64,000 nucleotides of DNA, taken from contig VCJN01003151.1 of assembly GCA_006384855.1 (NCBI GenBank), positions 124,001 through 188,000 on the forward strand. Reading direction: 5' to 3'. The translations under genes and the position numbers were made by a program. Shown here one piece after another: positions 34,774 through 44,420 of the stretch. The DNA is from Tetraselmis striata. Its lineage: Eukaryota > Chlorophyta > Chlorodendrophyceae > Chlorodendrales > Chlorodendraceae. The notes beneath the pieces were generated by a model. That model was not told the origin of the DNA, made no database searches, and saw nothing but the letters and a program-made list of their open reading frames with translations. Every line of letters starts with the position of its first letter. The first letter of the stretch is position 1.

Positions 34774-36222
34774 ATGGCGGCTCAACCATCCGCCTTTCTT
34801 ACAACCCCATCTCTGCGTTCGTCGGTTGTTTCACTACGTGTTACAACCGGTTCGCAACGACCAAGTTTCGCGCGTGTACGTTACGCACGGGACAGGCGCT
34901 ACGAGCGCGAAGGGCGCGCGGGGCGGCCCTCTTACCTGAACCTAGCCCCGCAAACCCGTACTGGAGCTATTGCAAACCCGTCCAGCAACTACCGGCCAAC
35001 CGCCGGGAACCTAACTGCTGCTGCCGAGTACTTTGCGAACAGTAGCCGTGCCGGTGGAACTCTGTCAGTAAAACGACGGACTTACGTAATTGACGAGCCC
35101 GCAGCTATCGCTCCATGGGCTGCGTCACTGCGATCTCGACTGCAGGACGCGTTCGGCTCAGACGAGCTAGGCCAGCGGACGCTGGACCTGCTCTCCAGCT
35201 CCCTCAGCGCTCAGACCCTCAAGAGCTACGCCGGCAGATTGTCTCAGTTCGCTGAGTTCTGCCACGACTCCGAGAACATCAGCCCGCTGGAAGCGACTAC
35301 TGCTACTGTTGTTCGGTACGTTGCCTGGATCGGGGAGCGAGGGCACATCGCAGCTAAATCGCTGCAACCCTACCTGTCTGCCATCAACACCTTCTTCGAG
35401 CTGCACAACCTCGTCCCGATCGCCAAGGACAGCCTACACCTCACTTCAACAAGGCGTGGGTTAATGTTGCGGCAGCGCCGACTGGACGCTGCCCCTTTGC
35501 GTGTCCCTCTGCCTGCGGATGTAGCTTACCGCTTCGTCTCAAAGGCCGAGCTAATTGTGTCTGCTCCTTACCCAGAGTCCCACCTCGACTACCGAGCCCT
35601 CTTGGCCTCGGTTGTCAACTTCCTGTTCTTTGCCAGGGGCCTTACTGGCGTCTCCTGTCGAGTGCAAGATGTGCATGTCGACACCTACAACATCACCTTG
35701 CAGATCTACCGCGAGAAGGGTCGCGCTGGCCGGCGGGGACCCGACGACCTGCGCGTACTTCTCCTTCCAGTGTCCGAGCACCCTCGAGTGGCACGTCTCT
35801 TGCATAACTTCATCGACAACGTCCAGTATGTCCCCCTGGTTACTGTTGGCTTGGCTGCCTCCAACTTCTGGGCTGTCAATGTGGCTGAGCAGTCAAAACC
35901 TTGGACTGCGGCTACGATGTCAGACTGGTTGTCTACAGCGGTCAACCTAGTCAACGCTGCCCCTCCTGCTGGCACTTCCTGGACTTCACACAGTCTACGC
36001 AAGGGCGCAGCCTCTGCAGCAAACGCCATCGGAGCGCCACTGTCCCACATCCGCTACCAAGGCGGTTGGGCCACTAACTCCGATGTCGTTCTGGACTACA
36101 TCGACCCCAACGTTCTTCCTTCTCCTGGCGCGTGGTTCTTCTTTGGACACATCGCCCCCCTCCGCCACTTCCAAGTCCAACAGGACTCCGCAGCGGTGGC
36201 CTTCCCAGTGCCTCCTTCATGA
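34774..36222 (+). CDS. Tyrosine recombinase (phage-integrase fold)
   Basis: The frame is open from 34594; the first ATG is at 34774, giving 482 residues. An N-terminal SAM-like core-binding domain ('LSAQTLKSYAGRLSQFAEFC', about 35206-35420) is followed by the catalytic domain. The Box-I Arg is in 'ARGLTGVSCRVQDV' (35635, residue 288). A Lys lies at 35716, His-x2-Arg in 'HSLRKGAAS' (35989-36000, residues 406-409), Trp in 'GGWAT' (36067), and the nucleophile Tyr in 'VLDYID' (36097, residue 442). All expected catalytic residues are present, so activity is plausible. The enzyme would integrate circular element DNA by strand exchange. It ends with TGA just before B1. Confidence 0.9.
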   Translation: MAAQPSAFLTTPSLRSSVVSLRVTTGSQRPSFARVRYARDRRYEREGRAGRPSYLNLAPQTRTGAIANPSSNYRPTAGNLTAAAEYFANSSRAGGTLSVKRRTYVIDEPAAIAPWAASLRSRLQDAFGSDELGQRTLDLLSSSLSAQTLKSYAGRLSQFAEFCHDSENISPLEATTATVVRYVAWIGERGHIAAKSLQPYLSAINTFFELHNLVPIAKDSLHLTSTRRGLMLRQRRLDAAPLRVPLPADVAYRFVSKAELIVSAPYPESHLDYRALLASVVNFLFFARGLTGVSCRVQDVHVDTYNITLQIYREKGRAGRRGPDDLRVLLLPVSEHPRVARLLHNFIDNVQYVPLVTVGLAASNFWAVNVAEQSKPWTAATMSDWLSTAVNLVNAAPPAGTSWTSHSLRKGAASAANAIGAPLSHIRYQGGWATNSDVVLDYIDPNVLPSPGAWFFFGHIAPLRHFQVQQDSAAVAFPVPPS

Positions 36223-36275
36223 CTTGGCGCTACCCCTTCTCCGTCAATCCACCGCTCTCTACGTTCGCTCAAGAC

Positions 36276-36604
36276 TGGCAAAACCAGACTCAACTTTGAA
36301 ATGATCTAAACTAGTTTATGGGGTTTCCATCCTTGACCTAACCGCTTTTTAGCTACAAGTGCTGCTCAGTGGTATGGGAACTAGTAACTGTTGTTGCGCC
36401 CTTGTTGGGTGCAGCACGAGTAGACATAAAAGCAGCCAGAACAGCTGAGCCTGCCATCTTCCAGTTTTCGCTGCGTTCCACGCAGCGCCCCCCCTGACTC
36501 CGTTTTCCCTCCACGCTTTCGCTAAACCATCCTGCCAATTTCGGCTCTTGACCGTGTAAAACAGCCTGCGCGAACTGTTTGGCAAAACCATACTCAACTT
36601 TGAA
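36276..36604 (+). repeat. B1-A2-B2 right terminus
   Basis: B1 (36276-36300) abuts A2 (36301-36487). A spacer with a C-rich start follows, and B2 (36580-36604) closes the element. Joining the two outer ends in a circle would regenerate a B2-A1 junction like B1-A2, as expected of this class. Confidence 0.85.
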
Positions 36605-37020
36605 ACTGGTGTACTACTGTGCATTACAAAGGGCCAGTAATAAATCCGCCCAGCGTACTGTATGGTTTGGTACTAGTGTGAAATACAAAAAAGCCTGTAA
36701 GAAATAAACCGCTAAAAGCAGCAGTGCTAAAATATCAATCCGCCAAGCACCTTAAAATCGGCCCGCAACCTGCGCACGAGGGGGGATTATCTTTTTGGTA
36801 GTTACAGGGAGAACGTCAAGAGAAATCCCGCACGAGGCCGGATGGATCAATTACATGAGCTAGCGGGATGGATGATGGTACTGTAGCGAGTTGTGTGATA
36901 CCAGTACTGGTTGTGAATTAAAAGGGCAGTTCCCCAGAATTAGAAAAACAACACAGCAAGCCGCGTAAAAGTACTGGTAGTCGCTACCTCGTGCGGGATG
37001 CGGGCCTCTGCTTTTAATCC
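36605..37020 (+). repeat. TACTGG-family repeats, two or three partial copies
   Basis: Related segments begin near 36605 ('ACTGGTGTACTACTGTGCAT'), 36670 ('TACTAGTGTGAAATAC') and 36903 ('TACTGGTTGTGAATTA'). They share 'GGGCAGT', 'CCGCTAAAAG' and 'GGCCCGCA' blocks with the other dispersed copies. Confidence 0.5.
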
Positions 37021-37342
37021 CGCACTTGCCCTGTCCTGTACGCGGGGGCTTTCTAGTATCTATTAAAATGATTCGCCTGACGTCGCGGTGCATTAATATA
37101 CGAGTCCGAGTACTGTAAAATTTGGAACATCCGATAATTACCGTTACATACTTGTACGATTGTAAAAACGGGCGCTTTTTCATCTACTTAATCATCGGTA
37201 AATTAAGCATTTATGTATTTTCACGGTATCCCGCATGAAATAGAAAATCGATCGCGAAACGCAAAATTCGGGCTCGGAGGCGACCCGCATATTTCCCGGA
37301 CTAGTGCCGCACGATACCGGGTACACTCGGAATAGTATCCGG

Positions 37343-37580
37343 TACTTCCCTTCTCCGCTCGGTTGAGCGGTCGTGCGCGAGAGCCCTGGCCGATGCATTT
37401 TCGGCAATTTCGTCCCGGCGTGTCCTGGGTTTCCCCGGTTGATGCATTAGCCCTTCGGGGTTCGAATGAGGCATTGGCCTACGGGCTATGCCAGACCTAC
37501 CGTACGACGTCAGTTGGCGAAAGAGGTCAAGTGCTGGGGCGGCTTCGGCCGACGTCCCAGGGCGAACTTTACTTTACTTT
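37343..37580 (+). mobile_element. tRNA-derived SINE, copy 2
   Basis: It has head 'CTCGGTTGAGCGGTCG', lacks the B box (a short deletion follows 'GCGCGAGAGCCC'), and keeps the full body and 'GGCGAACTTTACTTTACTTT' tail. An exact 10-bp duplication TAGTATCCGG lies at 37333-37342 and 37581-37590. Confidence 0.85.
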
Positions 37581-37947
37581 TAGTATCCGGATATCAGGCT
37601 GATGACAAAACGTTATATTATTCGCGCGTCAGCGGGAGGCATCGCGCTCTGGATGAGAGGCGGGTAGCGATTAGTAATGACAATTATACGTAAAAAATAC
37701 AAGTGTTCGCCCCTGCTGGTCATCGCGGCGGAAGCCACTTGACCCCAGCACTTGACCCCGTGCGCCAACTAGCGAGTCAGAGGCGCATATCCATGAGACC
37801 GCCGTTGCCTCAGTCGAACTACCAGTACCCCGAAGGGCTACTGAGGCACCGATTATTCATTACTTTGTACCCTGTAGTTAATACGTTCGAGTAGTTGTTT
37901 CCTGCTGATCGGCTTTTGCCGCTAGCTCATGTTTATACGTACTTAAT

Positions 37948-38041
37948 GCAGCAGGTACACGTAAGGATTGCACCGGTGCTGGTGCATGATTGACATTTCC
38001 ATTTACAGACTAAAATTAAAGTCCTTACGTGTACCTGCTGT
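37948..38041. repeat. Short inverted-repeat (MITE-like) hairpin
   Basis: 'GCAGCAGGTACACGTAAGGA' (37948-37967) is repeated inverted, 19 of 20 bases, at 38022-38041. The total is 94 bp with no coding content. Confidence 0.6.
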
Positions 38042-38049
38042 ACCTTTAA

Positions 38050-38990
38050 AAAAAAAACCCTGTAGCGCTACAACATTCAAGGCATGGAGATGGAGGCGCA
38101 CGTGGGGGCTTTATTCAAGTGGCCGGTCATGTTGTACTTAATAGCGGCAAGCAGGATTATTTTCTTGTTACTTGCGTTTTTTGTAATCCAAACCAGTATG
38201 ATACCGCCAGGAGTCGTAACGGCCCCCGCTATAGGTAGCAGGGCGCGTGATGACTAATCCATCCTGTACAGCAGCACTCCTGGACGAAACCGCGCTTATT
38301 AGTATCACCCTCTCCGCTTTCAACATTCCAGGGAGGTGTTGAGGAGAACTTCCTTAACAACATGCGACTTGCTGAACGCGATATCTTGATGCCCAGGGAC
38401 GTCGCCGCCGTGTAGTTTCCCCTTGTGGCTGAGCTGCAGAGCTCTCCACTGTCGTAGGCATTGAAGTCAGGGGTCGTATAGCACGGGCCTTGCCCGCGAA
38501 GCACGTCACGCTGGCGCTGAAATCACACGCACGAGGGGGCAAGCGGGCGGGGCGCCCCTCCTACAATCTGACGGAAGATGGGTTCCTCATTCCAGCGGAA
38601 CGAAGCGAGGAGCGTATCGTGAGGCAAGCAGACGGCGAGGCCGTCGTGCGTGAGGTTTGTGACTTCCCCGGCGATACTAGATGATATTTTCGCGGCTCTG
38701 CGAGTGATAGTAGCGGTTCCCTTCGCACAGCGCCCGTCATCTATCCTGCCACTTTCGGCGAAGTCGGCCGTTCACGCAGGCCATACTGACTGGAATTCAA
38801 AGCTCGGGTCTCGCCCAGCCTTACCTGTCCTGTCATCCTCCCGGAGATGCTGGGGAGAAAATTCTAGAGAGCCCCTCCCCCCCGGGGGGGGGGGGGGGGG
38901 AGGGGAGAGATGCTTTGATAGCTCGGACGGACCGGAAGGATAGTCTACGGTACGAGCGGACACTTTTTTTTTCTTAAGCGAGAATCGTTG
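38050..38990. other. No gene recognised
   Basis: Short frames only; a 17-nt G run at 38884-38900. Confidence 0.35.
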
Positions 38991-38991
38991 T

Positions 38992-39540
38992 TTGTCGCTG
39001 TGTTTACAATTTCACCTTACCTGTTCATACTTTCGCGTAGCCGCCAGCCACGTCGTCAGGTCTCCCGGCCTTGCCTTCCTGCCTCGTTGGCAGGCGCTAG
39101 ATGACCGACCCCCACCCGCTTCCCCCGGACTATGCCCTCCCCCCCCGCCCCCCCCCCCCCCTTCCTGTTTCGCTTCGAAACCGCGAATACCGAGGCTGAA
39201 GCGCCGCCACGGAGATCCTCCGCTCATTGGGCTACTGCGAGTCTCAGCAGAACCAAAGCATGCGGATATTTGCAGCAGGATATGTACTAGTACTTGTAGG
39301 AGTGCAGAGGGACGGCTGATGGTTGATAGAATCGCGCAACACAGCGCTACGAGTAGCGCTAGAGGGTACAGCCTCGCGCACATGGCCTCTTGTGCCAGCA
39401 GCTGCTGTACACCCGCCGAGCAGGCGCGGTGCCACGACAGTGCGAAACCTCCAAAAACCGATGTCATAGATTTTTCCAGGATTTTTGGCAGTCTCGCGGG
39501 CATCACCTGGCTAGGGCCCGCCGCCTTGGATCAGGGCAGG
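38992..39540 (+). CDS. Possible upstream exon of the hAT-derived gene
   Basis: This frame is open for 183 codons and ends at a usable donor, GGGCAG|GTAATT (39540). Splicing to the acceptor at 40013 would stay in phase with the transposase-like frame. Against it, the content is low-complexity (polyproline from a C run near 39140-39161) and shows no domain. An alternative first exon cannot be excluded. Confidence 0.2.
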
Positions 39541-40013
39541 TAATTGTTCTCCCTCAAGCGCTAGTGAGCACGGCTTTGCCCGCGGCAAGTGGTACCGACG
39601 CCTGGGTGTGGCGAACAGGACGTCGTTTAAAAAGAACCAACGCAATCGCGGTCGAAACTGCCGACACATATCTTCGACCTCCGTAGCCGTCGCAACTATG
39701 TGGTCTCAGGTGCCACTGCCTCTGTAAAACGACAAGCTACAGTCACTACATTAATGTGTTTTTTAGGTACTTGGCTTGTTGTACCGCCCTAAACATTCAG
39801 CGTTCGCGATTTGTGCTGTTCTGATCTCGTACCGACTGTTCCTCCAGTGGAATTCACTCGCCGTGGCGGTTTTCGCTTTTGGGGCCAGCTATGCTGCTTT
39901 AAATTGCTTAGCATCATGACCACGTAAATTGTCAGGAAAATTCATACGCACGGAACCCAGGGCTCTGACAATGTCCCCCGCCCCCCCCCCCCCCCCCCCC
40001 CTTGTATACATAG

Positions 40014-42599
40014 GTGCGAACAGTCGGTTGGAAATGTGCCTTCTGCGAATGGGAACACTTTCTGCGCGATGCCAACATTAACACCACGCGCGCCTTGGAC
40101 CATCTCATCCTGAAGTGCAAGGCCATCCCAGAAGCAAGGAAAGCTTCCCTGCTCGAGGGGGAAGCAGGTTCAGGCGCCACTTGGAAGAGGAAGCGAGAGG
40201 CGACAGGTCAAGACAACGCTGCGGACCGGCCGCATGATCAGCAATTGGAGCACTCCTCGCCTCCCGCTTCACCATCACCACAGAACAGCCCCACGCCATC
40301 AGAGGCCGTAGATGCCGCCAGGGCTAGGCAAGATTTTGCACCGTGGCGCGGCAACACAGGTCCCAGGGACGCACTGCACCCTGCAGATGCGCACGGTGCG
40401 CCCTTTCTGGATGACAGGAACCCAGGCCTGCTGCGCGGGCTTGCGAGCATGGACGCCGCCTGGGAGCGGCGGCGTGAGGCGGTATTCCGGGCTGCTGCCG
40501 CAGATCTGCCGGGGACCAAGTACGAGTGGCCATCCTCGCCGCAAGCTTCACCGCCGCCACGCAAGAGTCCAACAACTTTGCGAGATGTCGGGCTGCGCCC
40601 ACCTGAGTATGCTGTGCCGCATCACCACCAGTGGCCAGTAAGCCACAAGGGCAAGGCACCTCTGGACCCACTAGATGCGGCATATGGAAGGCCTGGACCC
40701 ATGCCGCTCGACGCCAGACAGCCTCCGCTGGTCCCGCTGGGCTACGAAGGGTCTGTTCATCCCGCGATGCCCGGCTTTCCTCCCTGGCCGTACGACTTCC
40801 GGATGCTACCATCACATATGAGGATGCCAGGGGCGCTTGGCCTGTCAGGGTATGGAACGCCGTCGCCAAGCCGTCATCCACACAGTCAACCTCACCACCA
40901 TCCGCGACATCCACCTGGGAGAGACCCCATTGATCAGCAGCATGTGTCGCTCAACCTTGCGATTGCTTCTTTTGTGGTTGGATTTGGGTTGCCCTTCTCA
41001 GTCACGGAGCATCCGCTGTTCACGGACATAATCAAGCAGATGCGCCCAGACCTCGCAAAGGGGATTCTTCCGAGCGACTGGTTCAACACGCAGGGCCTGC
41101 AGGAGGTGTACTACGGGACGCGAAGCAAGATCGAGCAGGCGATGTCGAGCAATCTGTTACGGCAGCACGTCTCGCTGCAGAGTATCACATTCAAGACCAT
41201 CAGCGGCCTCAACGTGCTGACCTTCACAGAGTGTCAAGATGGCAGGGTGGTGTACAAAGACACGGTTGCCATCGGCGACAGCGAGGACGAAGACACGTAT
41301 GTGTCGCTGTACGCGGGACAGCTGGCGACTCGGAAGAACGCCAAGTGGTGCGCCCTGGTCGTCAAGGACACGCTATACTTGTCTGGTGTGCTGTCTGATT
41401 TGGAGGCGAAATTCAAGGGCATCCAGTGCTACGGCTGCGCCGCCTACCAGCTGGAGCAGCTGTGTGAGGACTACGTGAACATCTTTCAAGAAACGCTGGC
41501 AGATGCTCGCTTTGTTGTCACGTTTGTGCTTGCGAACCGAGGCCTGCTGTCACTCTACAAGCGGGTTCAGAGCCGTTTTGCCAGCAAGATGCACCTTGAG
41601 CTCGCGAGCACGGCTCTCCAGATCGCAGGAATGCTGAAGCGCCTGTTGTCGAACCAGTCGCAGCTGCGTGCCCTGTTGGGCGATCAGAAATGGAAGGAGT
41701 ATACCAGGTCAGCACAGGGCCCGAATCAGGCAGACGCCTCGCGCTTTGCCAGCCTAGTGGGCAGCAAACAGTTTTGGCAGCGCGTGGACAGTACCGGCAA
41801 GCTGTTGTCCCTCGTCACTTCCTGCGTCGAGTTCATGAACAGCCCCAGCGCTCGGGTATCACACGTCTACCTGGTCTTCGATGAGCTGCTGCAGGACATA
41901 AAGTATTGGGACACCAAGCACGCGCCAAGGGCTGCGCCGAAGCTGGCGCTCAAGCCCTGCGAGAAGCGGTGGCTGGGCTTGGCCCAGCAGAACGGCTTGT
42001 TTCACCCTGTCCACCTGGCCACCCTTTTGCTGGATCCATGTATGACAATTCACTGCAAGACGCTCCCGCAGCACACTATGCGAGCCATGAAGAGACTGTT
42101 CAGCCAGTACACTGCTTCAGACCAAGAGCTGAGCAATCTCATGGAGGCATTCCAGCTTTACCATGCGCGCGGGGGTGTGTACCTGGATCCATTTCAGGAG
42201 TGCGACGCTCGTGCACTGACCAAGTACAGCGAGCTGAAGGAATCGTTCCTGGCGGATGAGGGCCTCTCTGACTTCATCTGCTTGTCCCATCCCGCCATCC
42301 TGAAATGCAAGGCTGCAGGGGACCCAGTTGCCTGGTGGAACATCCACGGGCATGATCCTTCGTTGAAGAGCGTGGCAATGCGGATTCTGTCTGCGCAGCC
42401 CGTGGCATCCTGTGCATCACAGAGTTCATTGATTGGCAGGATGTTGCAGCACGTGCCCAACGAAAAAACTCTTGACCATGAGCGAGTGAAGATGCTACTC
42501 TACAGCAAGATAAACCTGCAGCTCTTGAATCGAACCTCGCTCAAGGCAGATGACATGACAGAGGATGCTTTGATGAGGGCTGTCATTGCTGCCACTTAA
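40014..42599 (+). CDS. hAT transposase-like protein with BED finger, core degenerate
   Basis: The frame is intact for 861 codons. It opens right after TAG at 40011-40013 and has no ATG there; CATAG|GTGCGA behind a 21-nt C run (39981-40001) looks like a splice acceptor, so an upstream exon is expected. In order: a BED zinc finger (C8, C11, H30, C35), a Pro-rich disordered region (50-300), a DUF659/hAT core from about 320 ('GLPFSVTEHPLF'), 'SRFAS', a 'FW..V' region, and a C-terminal hATC region from about 768 ('DPVAWW'). The DGW Asp is absent ('LQSITF'). The second Asp remains (D452, 'VVKDT' for VTDN). CxxH reads C475-AA-Y478, and the ERxWS-like motif of hATC is lost. Long intact reading without these residues suggests a domesticated gene; a recently dead transposase is the alternative. 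Confidence 0.8.
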   Translation: MRTVGWKCAFCEWEHFLRDANINTTRALDHLILKCKAIPEARKASLLEGEAGSGATWKRKREATGQDNAADRPHDQQLEHSSPPASPSPQNSPTPSEAVDAARARQDFAPWRGNTGPRDALHPADAHGAPFLDDRNPGLLRGLASMDAAWERRREAVFRAAAADLPGTKYEWPSSPQASPPPRKSPTTLRDVGLRPPEYAVPHHHQWPVSHKGKAPLDPLDAAYGRPGPMPLDARQPPLVPLGYEGSVHPAMPGFPPWPYDFRMLPSHMRMPGALGLSGYGTPSPSRHPHSQPHHHPRHPPGRDPIDQQHVSLNLAIASFVVGFGLPFSVTEHPLFTDIIKQMRPDLAKGILPSDWFNTQGLQEVYYGTRSKIEQAMSSNLLRQHVSLQSITFKTISGLNVLTFTECQDGRVVYKDTVAIGDSEDEDTYVSLYAGQLATRKNAKWCALVVKDTLYLSGVLSDLEAKFKGIQCYGCAAYQLEQLCEDYVNIFQETLADARFVVTFVLANRGLLSLYKRVQSRFASKMHLELASTALQIAGMLKRLLSNQSQLRALLGDQKWKEYTRSAQGPNQADASRFASLVGSKQFWQRVDSTGKLLSLVTSCVEFMNSPSARVSHVYLVFDELLQDIKYWDTKHAPRAAPKLALKPCEKRWLGLAQQNGLFHPVHLATLLLDPCMTIHCKTLPQHTMRAMKRLFSQYTASDQELSNLMEAFQLYHARGGVYLDPFQECDARALTKYSELKESFLADEGLSDFICLSHPAILKCKAAGDPVAWWNIHGHDPSLKSVAMRILSAQPVASCASQSSLIGRMLQHVPNEKTLDHERVKMLLYSKINLQLLNRTSLKADDMTEDALMRAVIAAT

Positions 42600-43490
42600 A
42601 CACATAACCGAATGAGTGCCTATGTGTTAACAATGGGATTAGTCTCAAAAGCTTCAGACACCGACTGCTTATCATATTACTTCCGCTGTGAGGAATAGGC
42701 CCACATTTTGTGTTTTCCCCCTGCATTGGCATGTGGGTAATATGCATCCCAACCATAGCGCAAATGATGTTTTGGCTGACTTGTGATTATACGGTTTGTC
42801 TTGCGGAAGTGGGAGGCAGAGCAGGCGCGCTTATATTGCTGTGCCATATATGTGTCCTTTTCTACTGATGTTTAGAATTTGACATAGCTTGGCGACGTGC
42901 GCAACAGGGTTCTGTTGGATAAGCTACACACGATAGGTCAAAAGTAGTATCGGGAGTATTCAAGATACAGTGTGTATGCATGGGGCAGCAGCATATCCAG
43001 GAGTGCATATGGAAAAAATGCAGATTTGATGATGTGATGATTTATCCTGGTGTAATTAGCACTTAATAACACCAGGACGCAACAGTAAAAATGCACTTCG
43101 CTATGACTGTTGCACAGCGCCACAGCATCTAATACAAGGTCACTGTAAATAATGGAGCAAAGCTTGCGGTAATTTATATATTAATAGCAGCAGATAGTTC
43201 TGTGCTACGTGTAACCCGGTCACTGCAAAGGTTCTGTGTTATTCTGCGTTCTGTGTTCTGTGCTAAGTGGTCACCGCGAGAGGGCAGCATGTCGACGCCT
43301 GCTCCGTTGGGGCTAGTCCGGGCTAAGCTAAGGATTATTCGAGTACAAGCCCTCATCTGCAGGACGACTGCAGTCGAACATTGAGGAAGAGCGCAGTCAG
43401 CAGCAAATTTCGATACAGGCAGTACCGCTACAGCGGTACCTGTAAGGATTACGTTGCTTTAAGAAATGTAAAAAAAAAAAAATGTATCTT
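42600..43490. other. No gene recognised
   Basis: AT-richer than its surroundings. No terminal inverted repeat matching sequence left of the hAT frame was found. Confidence 0.35.
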
Positions 43491-44420
43491 TCCGCCCCCG
43501 GGACAGGACTGGCACCAGTGAAACCCTTGCAGCGTCTCTACGACGGCCGTTTAGGCAGCGATCCAGTTACGGAAAGCCCTGGGTAGGCGACGCTCTGTTT
43601 TAGTTGCTGTTACTTTATTACATAAGGGCTTTCACAAAAGCGCACTACACACAGAACTAACTTCAACTGTGGAAGGTTGCCAGCAAAAGGGAGACATAAG
43701 CAAAAGGGAGACATAAGCGCTCTGTTTTAGTCAACAAGCAAATTGCCGAAGCATTCTGCAATACTAATTGAAGGCCAGCGACGCACTGTCCAGCACTATT
43801 GGATCACCGTCTAAAACACTGCCATCAAAATACCCGGCACTGTTCATCACGAACGGCCCGCCGCCCTATCTACCCGTCCGGGCGTCGGCCCATGCGAGTA
43901 ATGCGAGTTGGGGCAAGCCCCAACCCGCGGAGCAAAGCATTTCGGGAGTGCGATGCATGTGCAACAAAGAAAGGCAATGTGAGCGAGGGCCCGACGCCAT
44001 AGCAAGAAAATTGTCCCATTCTTAGTAAAATACAAGGCGCCGTGAAGGGATGCATGGGGGGACCCCGCCCAAAATAAAGGCAGTTAAGTCCCCAGTGGTT
44101 AACGACGCAATAACCTGACTACAAATAAAATCCTTGAACTCCGGAACTAACAACCCAAAATTTTGTCGGTGATACCCCCACCACGGCGGGCACTCCACCA
44201 ACACATGTTCGATAGTAGTCTAAGATTCACATCCGCCACCTGCAGGTTAGTGTTCAAGGAACCGCTCATCAGGCATGGCACGAATCCGGGACAATCAGCG
44301 GGCAGTGGGAAATACTCGGGTGCGTAATTGTACCATAATGTGCAGCCCGGCCACAGCCCTTGCGGGGACACCCACACCGTACCGTGGCAACGGGTTTGAC
44401 GCATAAGACGCTTGGACATA
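43491..44420 (-). mobile_element. LINE 3' end with C-terminal ORF2 fragment
   Basis: On the minus strand, 44420-44022 encodes the end of a LINE-type protein. 'TTIEHVLVECPPWW' (about 44210) with nearby Cys ('GGGCES') matches the C-terminal Cys/His region of many non-LTR retrotransposon ORF2 proteins (pattern C..C, ET.EH, C). Frame changes break it. A 3' UTR of about 530 bp follows (44021-43491) that is nearly identical to 32541-33005, ending 'CCCGGGGGCG'. The 5' part is missing beyond 44420. A 113-bp insertion interrupts the UTR. Confidence 0.7.
43605..43717 (-). mobile_element. Short retroposon nested in the LINE
   Basis: The insertion is absent from the paralogous copy at 32650 and is bounded by an exact 14-bp duplication CGCTCTGTTTTAGT (43591-43604, 43718-43731). 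On the minus strand it ends 'CCTTATGTAATAAAGTAAC' and shares 'TAGTGCGCTTTTGTGAAAGC' with 50130-50155. So it belongs to a second retroposon family whose end is TGTAATAAA rather than poly(A). It contains a 19-bp internal tandem repeat. Confidence 0.75.

Larger units (their letters stand above)
33390..36604 (+). mobile_element. Split-direct-repeat tyrosine-recombinase element (DIRS/Ngaro-like)
   Basis: The architecture is A1 (33390-33576), ORF1, recombinase ORF, B1 (36276-36300), A2 (36301-36487), then B2 (36580-36604). A1 and A2 are both 187 bp and differ at only two positions seen. B1 and B2 share a 25-bp 'TGGCAAAACCA(G/T)ACTCAA'-type sequence. This A1-B1A2-B2 arrangement is the known layout of Ngaro/PAT-type DIRS-like retrotransposons. 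Unlike those, no reverse transcriptase or RNase H frame fits between ORF1 and the recombinase, so it is either an internally deleted derivative or a compact form. Confidence 0.9.

Noticed and set aside
33371..36612. ACTGGTGT on both sides of the recombinase element as a target duplication
   Set aside because: The left word is 11 bp away from the element end, and tyrosine-recombinase elements do not normally create duplications; it more likely reflects the flanking TACTGG repeats.
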